Positions 22,981 through 34,878 of a stretch of DNA of 64,000 bases are shown here, piece after piece (position 1 is the stretch's first letter; each line of letters opens with the position of its first letter). The DNA is taken from positions 248,001 to 312,000 of the forward strand of contig CAWVNO010001215.1 of NCBI GenBank assembly GCA_963930645.1. The letters run 5' to 3'. The notes below the pieces were generated by a model. That model ran no database searches and was not told where the DNA came from. It saw only the letters and a list, made by a program, of their open reading frames with translations. A program made the position numbers and the translations under genes. Origin of the DNA: Salticus scenicus. Lineage: Eukaryota > Arthropoda > Arachnida > Araneae > Salticidae.

Positions 22981-25900
22981 GGCAGGTCCCTGCTGTTCTG
23001 GTATGAAACTAGAATATCTTTTGCAGATTCTGGAAGTGATTGCGATCGCAAAGCTCTATTAGTTGCTTTGGAATCGACTTTTGAAAATGAGAGGGCGTAA
23101 AATTCGCCCAAAAAATTTGGCGACGATATTGAGCACATGCCTTCATAAAAGGGCTCTCCTGGCCAAATGGTTTAACTTTGGCAGGTCCCTGCTGTTCTGT
23201 TATGAAAGTAGACTTCGTGGGGCAGATTCTGGAAGTGATTGCGATCGCAAAGCTCTATTAGTTGCTTTGGAATCGGCTTTTGAAAAAAATTCTGTGAAAA
23301 TCGCAAAAATTTTGGGTATCGAAATCGGGCAAAGTCTCCATAAAAGGGCTCTCCTGGCCAAATGGTTTAACTTTGGCAGGTCCCTGCTGTTCTGTTATGA
23401 AACTAGAATATCTTTTGCAGATTCTGGAAGTGATTGCGATCGCAAAGCTCTATTAGTTGCTTTGGAATCGACTTTTGAAAATGAGAGGGCGTAAAATTCG
23501 CCCAAAAAATTTGGCGACGATATTGAGCACATGCCTTCATAAAAGGGCTCTCCTGGCCAAATGGTTTAACTTTGGCAGGTCCCTGCTGTTCTGTTATGAA
23601 AGTAGACTTCGTGGGGCAGATTCCGGAAGTGATTGCGATCGCAAAGCTCTATTAGTTGCTTTGGAATCGGCTTTTGAAAAAAATTCTGTGAAAATCGCAA
23701 AAATTTTGGGTATCGAAATCGGGCAAAGTCTCCATAAAAGGGCTCTCCTGGCCAAATGGTTTAACTTTGGCAGGTCCCTGCTGTTCTGTTATTAAACTAG
23801 AATATCTTTTGCAGATTCTGGAAGTGATTGCGATCGCAAAGCTCTATTAGTTGCTTTGGAATCGACTTTTGAAAATGAGAGGGCGTAAAATTCGCCCAAA
23901 AAATTTGGCGACGATATTGAGAACATGCCTTCATAAAAGGGCTCTCCTGGCCAAATGGTTTAACTTTGGCAGGTCCCTGCTGTTCTGTTATGAAAGTAGA
24001 CTTCGTGGGGCAGATTCTGGAAGTGATTGCGATCGCAAAGCTCTATTAGTTGCTTTGGAATCGGCTTTTGAAAAAAATTCTGTGAAAATCGCAAAAATTT
24101 TGGGTATCGAAATCGGGCAAAGTCTTCATAAAAGGGCTCTCCTGGCCAAATGGTTTAACTTTGGCAGGTCCCTGCTGTTCTGTTATGAAACTAGAATATC
24201 TTTTGCAGATTCTGGAAGTGATTGCGATCGCAAAGCTCTATTAGTTGCTTTGGAATCGACTTTTGAAAATGAGAGGGCGTAAAATTCGCCCAAAAAATTT
24301 GGCGACGATATTTAGCACATGCCTTCATAAAAGGGCTCTCCTGGCCAAATGGTTTAACTTTGGCAGGTCCCTGCTGTTCTGTTATGAAAGTAGACTTCGT
24401 GGGGCAGATTCTGGAAGTGATTGCGATCGCAAAGCTCTATTAGTTGCTTTGGAATCGGCTTTTGAAAAAAATTCTGTGAAAATCGCAAAAATTTTGGGTA
24501 TCGAAATCGGGCAAAGTCTCCATAAAAGGGCTCTCCTGGCCAAATGGTTTAACTTTGGCAGGTCCCTGCTGTTCTGTTATGAAACTAGAATATCTTTTGC
24601 AGATTCTGGAAGTGATTGCGATCGCAAAGCTCTATTAGTTGCTTTGGAATCGACTTTTGAAAATGAGAGGGCGTAAAATTCGCCCAAAAAATTTGGCGAC
24701 GATATTGAGCACATGCCTTCATAAAAGGGCTCTCCTGGCCAAATGGTTTAACTTTGGCAGGTCCCTGCTGTTCTGTTATGAAAGTAGACTTCGTGGGGCA
24801 GATTCTGGAAGTGATTGCGATCGCAAAGCTCTATTAGTTGCTTTGGAATCGGCTTTTGAAAAAAATTCTGTGAAAATCGCAAAAATTTTGGGTATCGAAA
24901 TCGGGCAAAGTCTCCATAAAAGGGCTCTCCTGGCCAAATGGTTTAACTTTGGCAGGTCCCTGCTGTTCTGTTATGAAACTAGAATATCTTTTGCAGATTC
25001 TGTAAGTGATTGCGATCGCAAAGCTCTATTAGTTGCTTTGGAATCGACTTTTGAAAATGAGAGGGCGTAAAATTCGCCCAAAAAATTTGGCGACGATATT
25101 GAGCACATGCCTTCATAAAAGGGCTCTCCTGGCCAAATGGTTTAACTTTGGCAGGTCCCTGCTGTTCTGTTATGAAAGTAGACTTCGTGGGGCAGATTCT
25201 GGAAGTGATTGCGATCGCAAAGCTCTATTAGTTGCTTTGGAATCGGCTTTTGAAAAAAATTCTGTGAAAATCGCAAAAATTTTGGGTATCGAAATCGGGC
25301 AAAGTCTCCATAAAAGGGCTCTCCTGGCCAAATGGTTTAACTTTGGCAGGTCCCTGCTGTTCTGTTATGAAACTAGAATATCTTTTGCAGATTCTGGAAG
25401 TGATTGCGATCGCAAAGCTCTATTAGTTGCTTTGGAATCGACTTTTGAAAATGAGAGGGCGTAAAATTCGCCCAAAAAATTTGGCGACGATATTGAGCAC
25501 ATGCCTTCATAAAAGGGCTCTCCTGGCCAAATGGTTTAACTTTGGCAGGTCCCTGCTGTTCTGTTATGAAAGTAGACTTCGTGGGGCAGATTCTGGAAGT
25601 GATTGCGATCGCAAAGCTCTATTAGTTGCTTTGGAATCGGCTTTTGAAAAAAATTCTGTGAAAATCGCAAAAATTTTGGGTATCGAAATCGGGCAAAGTC
25701 TCCATAAAAGGGCTCTCCTGGCCAAATGGTTTAACTTTGGCAGGTCCCTGCTGTTCTGTTATGAAACTAGAATATCTTTTGCAGATTCTGGAAGTGATTG
25801 CGATCGCAAAGCTCTATTAGTTGCTTTGGAATCGACTTTTGAAAATGAGAGGGCGTAAAATTCGCCCAAAAAATTTGGCGACGATATTGAGCACATGCCT

Positions 25901-28578
25901 TCATAAAAGGGCTCTCCTGGCCAAATGGTTTAACTTTGGCAGGTCCCTGCTGTTCTGTTATGAAAGTAGACTTCGTGGGGCAGATTCTGGAAGTGATTGC
26001 GATCGCAAAGCTCTATTAGTTGCTTTGGAATCGGCTTTTGAAAAAAATTCTGTGAAAATCGCAAAAATTTTGGGTATCGAAATCGGGCAAAGTCTCCATA
26101 AAAGGGCTCTCCTGGCCAAATGGTTTAACTTTGGCAGGTCCCTGCTGTTCTGTTATGAAACTAGAATATCTTTTGCAGATTCTGGAAGTGATTGCGATCG
26201 CAAAGCTCTATTAGTTGCTTTGGAATCTACTTTTGAAAATCAGAGGGCGTAAAATTCGCCCAAAAAATTTGGCGACGATATTGAGCACATGCCTTCATAA
26301 AAGGGCTCTCCTGGCCAAATGGTTTAACTTTGGCAGATCCCTGCTGTTCTGTTATGAAAGTAGACTTCGTGGGGCAGATTCTGGAAGTGATTGCGATCGC
26401 AAAGCTCTATAAGTTGCTTTGGAATCGGCTTTTGAAAAAAATTCTGTGAAAATCGCAAAAATTTTGGGTATCGAAATCGGGCAAAGTCTCCATAAAAGGG
26501 CTCTCCTGGCCAAATGGTTTAACTTTGGCAGGTCCCTGCTGTTCTGTTATGAAACTAGAATATCTTTTGCAGATTCTGGAAGTGATTGCGATCGCAAAGC
26601 TCTATTAGTTGCTTTGGAATCGACTTTTGAAAATGAGAGGGCGTAAAATTCGCGCAAAAAATTTGGCGACGATATTGAGCACATGCCTTCATAAAAGGGC
26701 TCTCCTGGCCAAATGGTTTAACTTTGGCAGGTCCCTGCTGTTCTGTTATGAAAGTAGACTTCGTGGGGCAGATTCTGGAAGTGATTGCGATCGCAAAGCT
26801 CTATTAGTTGCTTTGGAATCGGCTTTTGAAAAAAATTCTGTGAAAATCGCAAAAATTTTGGGTATCGAAATCGGGCAAAGTCTCCATAAAAGGGCTCTCC
26901 TGGCCAAATGGTTTAACTTTGGCAGGTCCCTGCTGTTCTGTTATGAAACTAGAATATCTTTTGCAGATTCTGGAAGTGATTGCGATCGCAAAGCTCTATT
27001 AGTTGCTTTGGAATCGACTTTTGAAAATGAGAGGGCGTAAAATTCGCCCAAAAAATTTGGCGACGATATTGAGCACATGCCTTCATAAAAGGGCTCTCCT
27101 GGCCAAATGGTTTAACTTTGGCAGGTCCCTGCTTTTCTGTTATGAAAGTAGACTTCGTGGGGCAGATTCTGGAAGTGATTGCGATCGCAAAGCTCTATTA
27201 GTTGCTTTGGAATCGGCTTTTGAAAAAAATTCTGTGAAAATCGCAAAAATTTTGGGTATCGAAATCGGGCAAAGTCTCCATAAAAGGGCTCTCCTGGCGA
27301 AATGGTTTAACTTTGGCAGGTCCCTGCTGTTCTGTTATGAAACTAGAATATCTTTTGCAGATTCTGGAAGTGATTGCGATCGCAAAGCTCTATTAGTTGC
27401 TTTGGAATCGACTTTTGAAAATAAAAGGGCGTAAAATTCGCCCAAAAAATTTGGCGACGATATTGAGCACATGCCTTCATAAAAGGGCTCTCCTGGCCAA
27501 ATGGTTTAACTTTGGCAGGTCCCTGCTGTTCTGTTATGAAAGTAGACTTCGTGGGGCAGATTCTGGAAGTGATTGCGATCGCAAAGCTCTATTAGTTGCT
27601 TTGGAATCGGCTTTTGAAAAAAATTCTGTGAAAATCGCAAAAATTTTGGGGGTCGAAATCGGGCAAAGTCTCCATAAAAGGGCTCTCCTGGCCAAATGGT
27701 TTAACTTTGCCAGGTCCCTGCTGTTCTGTTATGAAACTAGAATATCTTTTGCAGATTCTGGAAGTGATTGCGATCGCAAAGCTCTATTAGTTGCTTTGGA
27801 ATCGACTTTTGAAAATGAGAGGGCGTAAAATTCGCCCAAAAAATTTGGCGACGATATTGAGCACATGCCTTCATAAAAGGGCTCTCCTGGCCAAATGGTT
27901 TAACTTTGGCAGGTCCCTGCTGTTCTGTTATGAAAGTAGACTTCGTGGGGCAGATTCTGGAAGTGATTGCGATCGCAAAGCTCTATTAGTTGCTTTGGAA
28001 TCGGCTTTTGAAAAAAATTCTGTGAAAATCGCAAAAATTTTGGGTATCGAAATCGGGCAAAGTCTCCATAAAAGGGCTCTCCTGGCCAAATGGTTTAACT
28101 TTGGCAGGTCCCTGCTGTTCTGTTATGAAACTAGAATATCTTTTGCAGATTCTGGAAGTGATTGCGATCGCAAAGCTCTATTAGTTGCTTTGGAATCGAC
28201 TTTTGAAAATGAGAGGGCGTAAAATTCGCCCAAAAAATTTGGCGACGATATTGAGCACATGCCTTCATAAAAGGGCTCTCCTGGCCAAATGGTTTAACTT
28301 TGGCAGGTCCCTGCTGTTCTGTTATGAAAGTAGACTTCGTGGGGCAGATTCTGGAAGTGATTGCGATCGCAAAGCTCTATTAGTTGCTTTGGAATCGGCT
28401 TTTGAAAAAAATTCTGTGAAAATCGCAAAAATTTTGGGTATCGAAATCGGGCAAAGTCTCCATAAAAGGGCTCTCCTGGCCAAATGGTTTAACTTTGGCA
28501 GGTCCCTGCTGTTCTGTTATGAAACTAGAATATCTTTTGCAGATTCTGGAAGTGATTGCGATCGCAAAGCTCTATTAG
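22981..28578 (+). repeat. AB dimers with sparse private substitutions
   Basis: Regular 394-bp units. Single private changes include 23001 (T to G), 23624 (T to C), 23793 (G to T), 23922 (C to A), 24313 (G to T), 26411 (T to A), 27299 (C to G, breaks the left dyad arm) and 27710 (G to C, breaks the right arm). Few of these are shared between units, which is consistent with mutation after the last local homogenization. Confidence 0.85.
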
Positions 28579-29167
28579 TTGCTTTGGAATCGACTTTTGA
28601 AAATGAGAGGGCGTAAAATTCGCCCAAAAAATTTGGCGACGATATTGAGCACATGCCTTCATAAAAGGGCTCTCCTGGCCAAATGGTTTAACTTTGGCAG
28701 GTCCCTGCTGTTCTGTTATGAAAGTAGACTTCGTGGGGCAGATTCTGGAAGTGATTGCGATCGCAAAGCTCTATTAGTTGCTTTGGAATCGGCTTTTGAA
28801 AAAAATTCTGTGAAAATCGCAAAAATTTTGGGTATCGAAATCGGGCAAAGTCTCCATAAAAGGGCTCTCCTGGCCAAATGGTTTAACTTTGGCAGGTCCC
28901 TGCTGTTCTGTTATGAAACTAGAATATCTTTTGCAGATTCTGGAAGTGATTTCGATCGCAAAGCTCTATTAGTTGCTTTGGAATCGGCTTTTGAAAAAAA
29001 TTCTGTGAAAATCGCAAAAATTTTGGGTATCGAAATCGGGCAAAGTCTCCATAAAAGGGCTCTCCTGGCCAAATGGTTTAACTTTGGCAGGTCCCTGCTG
29101 TTCTGTTATGAAACTAGAATATCTTTTGCAGATTCTGGAAGTGATTGCGATCGCAAAGCTCTATTAG
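28579..29167 (+). repeat. ABB three-monomer block
   Basis: A at 28579-28777, B at 28778-28972 and a second B at 28973-29167, total 589 bp. The first B carries G to T at 28952, which breaks the 12-bp palindrome. This is the first rearranged block from the left and marks the start of the structurally variable region. Confidence 0.95.
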
Positions 29168-29756
29168 TTGCTTTGGAATCGACTTTTGAAAATGAGAGGG
29201 CGTAAAATTCGCCCAAAAAATTTGGCGACGATATTGAGCACATGCCTTCATAAAAGGGCTCTCCTGGCCAAATGGTTTAACTTTGGCAGGTCCCTGCTGT
29301 TCTGTTATGAAAGTAGACTTCGTGGGGCAGATTCTGGAAGTGATTGCGATCGCAAAGCTCTATTAGTTGCTTTGGAATCGGCTTTTGAAAAAAATTCTGT
29401 GAAAATCGCAAAAATTTTGGGTATCGAAATCGGGCAAAGTCTCCATAAAAGGGCTCTCCTGGCCAAATGGTTTAACTTTGGCAGGTCCCTGCTGTTCTGT
29501 TATGAAACTAGAATATCTTTTGCAGATTCTGGAAGTGATTGCGATCGCAAAGCTCTATTAGTTGCTTTGGAATCGGCTTTTGAAAAAAATTCTGTGAAAA
29601 TCGCAAAAATTTTGGGTATCGAAATCGGGCAAAGTCTCCATAAAAGGGCTCTCCTGGCCAAATGGTTTAACTTTGGCAGGTCCCTGCTGTTCTGTTATGA
29701 AACTAGAATATCTTTTGCAGATTCTGGAAGTGATTGCGATCGCAAAGCTCTATTAG
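29168..29756 (+). repeat. ABB three-monomer block
   Basis: A at 29168-29366, B at 29367-29561 and B at 29562-29756. It directly follows another ABB block and is the first element of cassette copy 1. Confidence 0.95.
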
Positions 29757-30544
29757 TTGCTTTGGAATCGACTTTTGAAAATGAGAGGGCGTAAAATTCG
29801 CCCAAAAAATTTGGCGACGATATTGAGCACATGCCTTCATAAAAGGGCTCTCCTGGCCAAATGGTTTAACTTTGGCAGGTCCCTGCTGTTCTGTTATGAA
29901 AGTAGACTTCGTGGGGCAGATTCTGGAAGTGATTGCGATCGCAAAGCTCTATTAGTTGCTTTGGAATCGGCTTTTGAAAAAAATTCTGTGAAAATCGCAA
30001 AAATTTTGGGTATCGAAATCGGGCAAAGTCTCCATAAAAGGGCTCTCCTGGCCAAATGGTTTAACTTTGGCAGGTCCCTGCTGTTCTGTTATGAAACTAG
30101 AATATCTTTTGCAGATTCTGGAAGTGATTGCGATCGCAAAGCTCTATTAGTTGCTTTGGAATCGACTTTTGAAAATGAGAGGGCGTAAAATTCGCCCAAA
30201 AAATTTGGCGACGATATTGAGCACATGCCTTCATAAAAGGGCTCTCCTGGCCAAATGGTTTAACTTTGGCAGGTCCCTGCTGTTCTGTTATGAAAGTAGA
30301 CTTCGTGGGGCAGATTCTGGAAGTGATTGCGATCGCAAAGCTCTATTAGTTGCTTTGGAATCGGCTTTTGAAAAAAATTCTTTGAAAATCGGAAAAATTT
30401 TGGGTATCGAAATCGGGCAAAGTCTCCATAAAAGGGCTCTCCTGGCCAAATGGTTTAACTTTGGCAGGTCCCTGCTGTTCTGTTATGAAATTAGAATATC
30501 TTTTGCAGATTCTGGAAGTGATTGCGATCGCAAAGCTCTATTAG

Positions 30545-30743
30545 TTGCTTTGGAATCGACTTTTGAAAATGAGAGGGCGTAAAATTCGCCCAAAAAATTT
30601 GGCGACGATATTGAGCACATGCCTTCATAAAAGGGCTCTCCTGGCCAAATGGTTTAACTTTGGCAGGTCCCTGCTGTTCTGTTATGAAACTAGAATATCT
30701 TTTGCAGATTCTGGAAGTGATTGCGATCGCAAAGCTCTATTAG
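30545..30743 (+). repeat. A/B chimeric monomer
   Basis: This 199-bp monomer begins with the A-specific zone and ends with the B-specific CTAGAATATC zone. The switch lies somewhere in the 64-bp block shared by A and B, as expected for unequal exchange that removed 195 bp. Confidence 0.95.
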
Positions 30744-31531
30744 TTGCTTTGGAATCGACTTTTGAAAATGAGAGGGCGTAAAATTCGCCCAAAAAATTTG
30801 GCGACGATATTGAGCACATGCCTTCATAAAAGGGCTCTCCTGGCCAAATGGTTTAACTTTGGCAGGTCCCTGCTGTTCTGTTATGAAAGTAGACTTCGTG
30901 GGGCAGATTCTGGAAGTGATTGCGATCGCAAAGCTCTATTAGTTGCTTTGGAATCGGCTTTTGAAAAAAATTCTGTGAAAATCGCAAAAATTTTGGGTAT
31001 CGAAATCGGGCAAAGTCTCCATAAAAGGGCTCTCCTGGCCAAATGGTTTAACTTTGGAAAGTCCCTGCTGTTCTGTTATGAAACTAGAATATCTTTTGCA
31101 GATTCTGGAAGTGATTGCGATCGCAAAGCTCTATTAGTTGCTTTGGAATCGACTTTTGAAAATGAGAGGGCGTAAAATTCGCCCAAAAAATTTGGCGACG
31201 ATATTGAGCACATGCCTTCATAAAAGGGCTCTCCTGGCCAAATGGTTTAACTTTGGCAGGTCCCTGCTGTTCTGTTATGAAAGTAGACTTCGTGGGGCAG
31301 ATTCTGGAAGTGATTGCGATCGCAAAGCTCTATTAGTTGCTTTGGAATCGGCTTTTGAAAAAAATTCTGTGAAAATCGCAAAAATTTTGGGTATCGAAAT
31401 CGGGCAAAGTCTCCATAAAAGGGCTCTCCTGGCCAAATGGTTTAACTTTGGCAGGTCCCTGCTGTTCTGTTATGAAACTAGAATATCTTTTGCAGATTCT
31501 GGAAGTGATTGCGATCGCAAAGCTCTATTAG

Positions 31532-32120
31532 TTGCTTTGGAATCGACTTTTGAAAATGAGAGGGCGTAAAATTCGCCCAAAAAATTTGGCGACGATATTG
31601 AGCACATGCCTTCATAAAAGGGCTCTCCTGGCCAAATGGTTTAACTTTGGCAGGTCCCTGCTGTTCTGTTATGAAAGTAGACTTCGTGGGGCAGATTCTG
31701 GAAGTGATTGCGATCGCAAAGCTCTATTAGTTGCTTTGGAATCGGCTTTTGAAAAAAATTCTGTGAAAATCGCAAAAATTTTGGGTATCGAAATCGGGCA
31801 AAGTCTCCATAAAAGGGCTCTCCTGGCCAAATGGTTTAACTTTGGCAGGTCCCTGCTGTTCTGTTATGAAACTAGAATATCTTTTGCAGATTCTGGAAGT
31901 GATTGCGATCGCAAAGCTCTATTAGTTGCTTTGGAATCGGCTTTTGAAAAAAATTCTGTGAAAATCGCAAAAATTTTGGGTATCGAAATCGGGCAAAGTC
32001 TCCATAAAAGGGCTCTCCTGGCCAAATGGTTTAACTTTGGCAGGTCCCAGCTGTTCTGTTATGAAACTAGAATATCTTTTGCAGATTCTGGAAGTGATTG
32101 CGATCGCAAAGCTCTATTAG
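31532..32120 (+). repeat. ABB three-monomer block
   Basis: A at 31532-31730, B at 31731-31925 and B at 31926-32120. The last B has a private T to A change at 32049. It is not followed by the cassette markers, so it is either an independent event or a remnant of a cassette copy. Confidence 0.95.
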
Positions 32121-32908
32121 TTGCTTTGGAATCGACTTTTGAAAATGAGAGGGCGTAAAATTCGCCCAAAAAATTTGGCGACGATATTGAGCACATGCCT
32201 TCATAAAAGGGCTCTCCTGGCCAAATGGTTTAACTTTGGCAGGTCCCTGCTGTTCTGTTATGAAAGTAGACTTCGTGGGGCAGATTCTGGAAGTGATTGC
32301 GATCGCAAAGCTCTATTAGTTGCTTTGGAATCGGCTTTTGAAAAAAATTCTGTGAAAATCGCAAAAATTTTGGGTATCGAAATCGGGCAAAGTCTCCATA
32401 AAAGGGCTCTCCTGGCCAAATGGTTTAACTTTGGCAGGTCCCTGTTGTTCTGTTATGAAACTAGAATATCTTTTGCAGATTCTGGAAGTGATTGCGATCG
32501 CAAAGTTCTATTAGTTGCTTTGGAATCGACTTTTGAAAATGAGAGGGCGTAAAATTCGCCCAAAAAATTTGGCGACGATATTGAGCACATGCCTTCATAA
32601 AAGGGCTCTCCTGGCCAAATGGTTTAACTTTGGCAGGTCCCTGCTGTTCTGTTATGAAAGTAGACTTCGTGGGGCAGATTCTGGAAGTGATTGCGATCGC
32701 AAAGCTCTATTAGTTGCTTTGGAATCGGCTTTTGAAAAAAATTCTGTGAAAATCGCAAAAATTTTGGGTATCGAAATCGGGCAAAGTCTCCATAAAAGGG
32801 CTCTCCTGGCCAAATGGTTTAACTTTGGAAGGTCCCTGCTGTTCTGTTATGAAACTAGAATATCTTTTGCAGATTCTGGAAGTGATTGCGATCGCAAAGC
32901 TCTATTAG

Positions 32909-34878
32909 TTGCTTTGGAATCGACTTTTGAAAATGAGAGGGCGTAAAATTCGCCCAAAAAATTTGGCGACGATATTGAGCACATGCCTTCATAAAAGGGC
33001 TCTCCTGGCCAAATGGTTTAACTTTGGCAGGTCCCTGCTGTTCTGTTATGAAAGTAGACTTCGTGGGGCAGATTCTGGAAGTGATTGCGATCGCAAAGCT
33101 CTATTAGTTGCTTTGGAATCGGCTTTTGAAAAAAATTCTGTGAAAATCGCAAAAATTTTGGGTATCGAAATCGGGCAAAGTCTCCATAAAAGGGCTCTCC
33201 TGGCCAAATGGTTTAACTTTGGCAGGTCCCTGCTGTTCTGTTATGAAACTAGAATATCTTTTGCAGATTCTGGAAGTGATTGCGATCGCAAAGCTCTATT
33301 AGTTGCTTTGGAATCGGCTTTTGAAAAAAATTCTGTGAAAATCGCAAAAATTTTGGGTATCGAAATCGGGCAAAGTCTCCATAAAAGGGCTCTCCTGGCC
33401 AAATGGTTTAACTTTGGCAGGTCCCTGCTGTTCTGTTATGAAACTAGAATATCTTTTGCAGATTCTGGAAGTGATTGCGATCGCAAAGCTCTATTAGTTG
33501 CTTTGGAATCGACTTTTGAAAATGAGAGGGCGTAAAATTCGCCCAAAAAATTTGGCGACGATATTGAGCACATGCCTTCATAAAAGGGCTCTCCTGGCCA
33601 AATGGTTTAACTTTGGCAGGTCCCTGCTGTTCTGTTATGAAAGTAGACTTCGTGGGGCAGATTCTGGAAGTGATTGCGATCGCAAAGCTCTATTAGTTGC
33701 TTTGGAATCGGCTTTTGAAAAAAATTCTGTGAAAATCGCAAAAATTTTGGGTATCGAAATCGGGCAAAGTCTCCATAAAAGGGCTCTCCTGGCCAAATGG
33801 TTTAACTTTGGCAGGTCCCTGCTGTTCTGTTATGAAACTAGAATATCTTTTGCAGATTCTGGAAGTGATTGCGATCGCAAAGCTCTATTAGTTGCTTTGG
33901 AATCGACTTTTGAAAATGAGAGGGCGTAAAATTCGCCCAAAAAATTTGGCGACGATATTGAGCACATGCCTTCATAAAAGGGCTCTCCTGGCCAAATGGT
34001 TTAACTTTGGCAGGTCCCTGCTGTTCTGTTATGAAAGTAGACTTCGTGGGGCAGATTCTGGAAGTGATTGCGATCGCAAAGCTCTATTAGTTGCTTTGGA
34101 ATCGGCTTTTGAAAAAAATTCTTTGAAAATCGGAAAAATTTTGGGTATCGAAATCGGGCAAAGTCTCCATAAAAGGGCTCTCCTGGCCAAATGGTTTAAC
34201 TTTGGCAGGTCCCTGCTGTTCTGTTATGAAATTAGAATATCTTTTGCAGATTCTGGAAGTGATTGCGATCGCAAAGCTCTATTAGTTGCTTTGGAATCGA
34301 CTTTTGAAAATGAGAGGGCGTAAAATTCGCCCAAAAAATTTGGCGACGATATTGAGACCATGCCTTCATAAAAGGGCTCTCCTGGCCAAATGGTTTAACT
34401 TTGGCAGGTCCCTGCTGTTCTGTTATGAAACTAGAATATCTTTTGCAGATTCTGGAAGTGATTGCGATCGCAAAGCTCTATTAGTTGCTTTGGAATCGAC
34501 TTTTGAAAATGAGAGGGCGTAAAATTCGCCCAAAAAATTTGGCGACGATATTGAGCACATGCCTTCATAAAAGGGCTCTCCTGGCCAAATGGTTTAACTT
34601 TGGCAGGTCCCTGCTGTTCTGTTATGAAAGTAGACTTCGTGGGGCAGATTCTGGAAGTGATTGCGATCGCAAAGCTCTATTAGTTGCTTTGGAATCGGCT
34701 TTTGAAAAAAATTCTGTGAAAATCGCAAAAATTTTGGGTATCGAAATCGGGCAAAGTCTCCATAAAAGGGCTCTCCTGGCCAAATGGTTTAACTTTGGAA
34801 AGTCCCTGCTGTTCTGTTATGAAACTAGAATATCTTTTGCAGATTCTGGAAGTGATTGCGATCGCAAAGCTCTATTAG
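32909..34878 (+). repeat. 1970-bp cassette, copy 2
   Basis: ABB block (A 32909-33107, B 33108-33302, B 33303-33497), AB, AB with 34123, 34133 and 34232 changes, chimera at 34286-34484, AB with the broken dyad arm at 34799-34801. It is offset 3741 bp from copy 1. Confidence 0.9.
34286..34484 (+). repeat. A/B chimeric monomer
   Basis: Same chimera as at 30545, plus a two-base change at 34357-34358 (GAGCACA to GAGACCA) that is shared only with the copy at 38620. Confidence 0.95.

Larger units (their letters stand above)
29168..31137 (+). repeat. 1970-bp cassette, copy 1
   Basis: Order: ABB block (589 bp), AB, AB with three diagnostic changes (30382 G to T, 30392 C to G, 30491 C to T), an A/B chimeric monomer (199 bp), then AB with a broken dyad arm (31058 C to A, 31060 G to A). 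The extra 195 bp and the missing 195 bp cancel, so the cassette is exactly 5 x 394 bp. The same ordered set recurs at 32909, 37243 and 43547. Confidence 0.9.
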
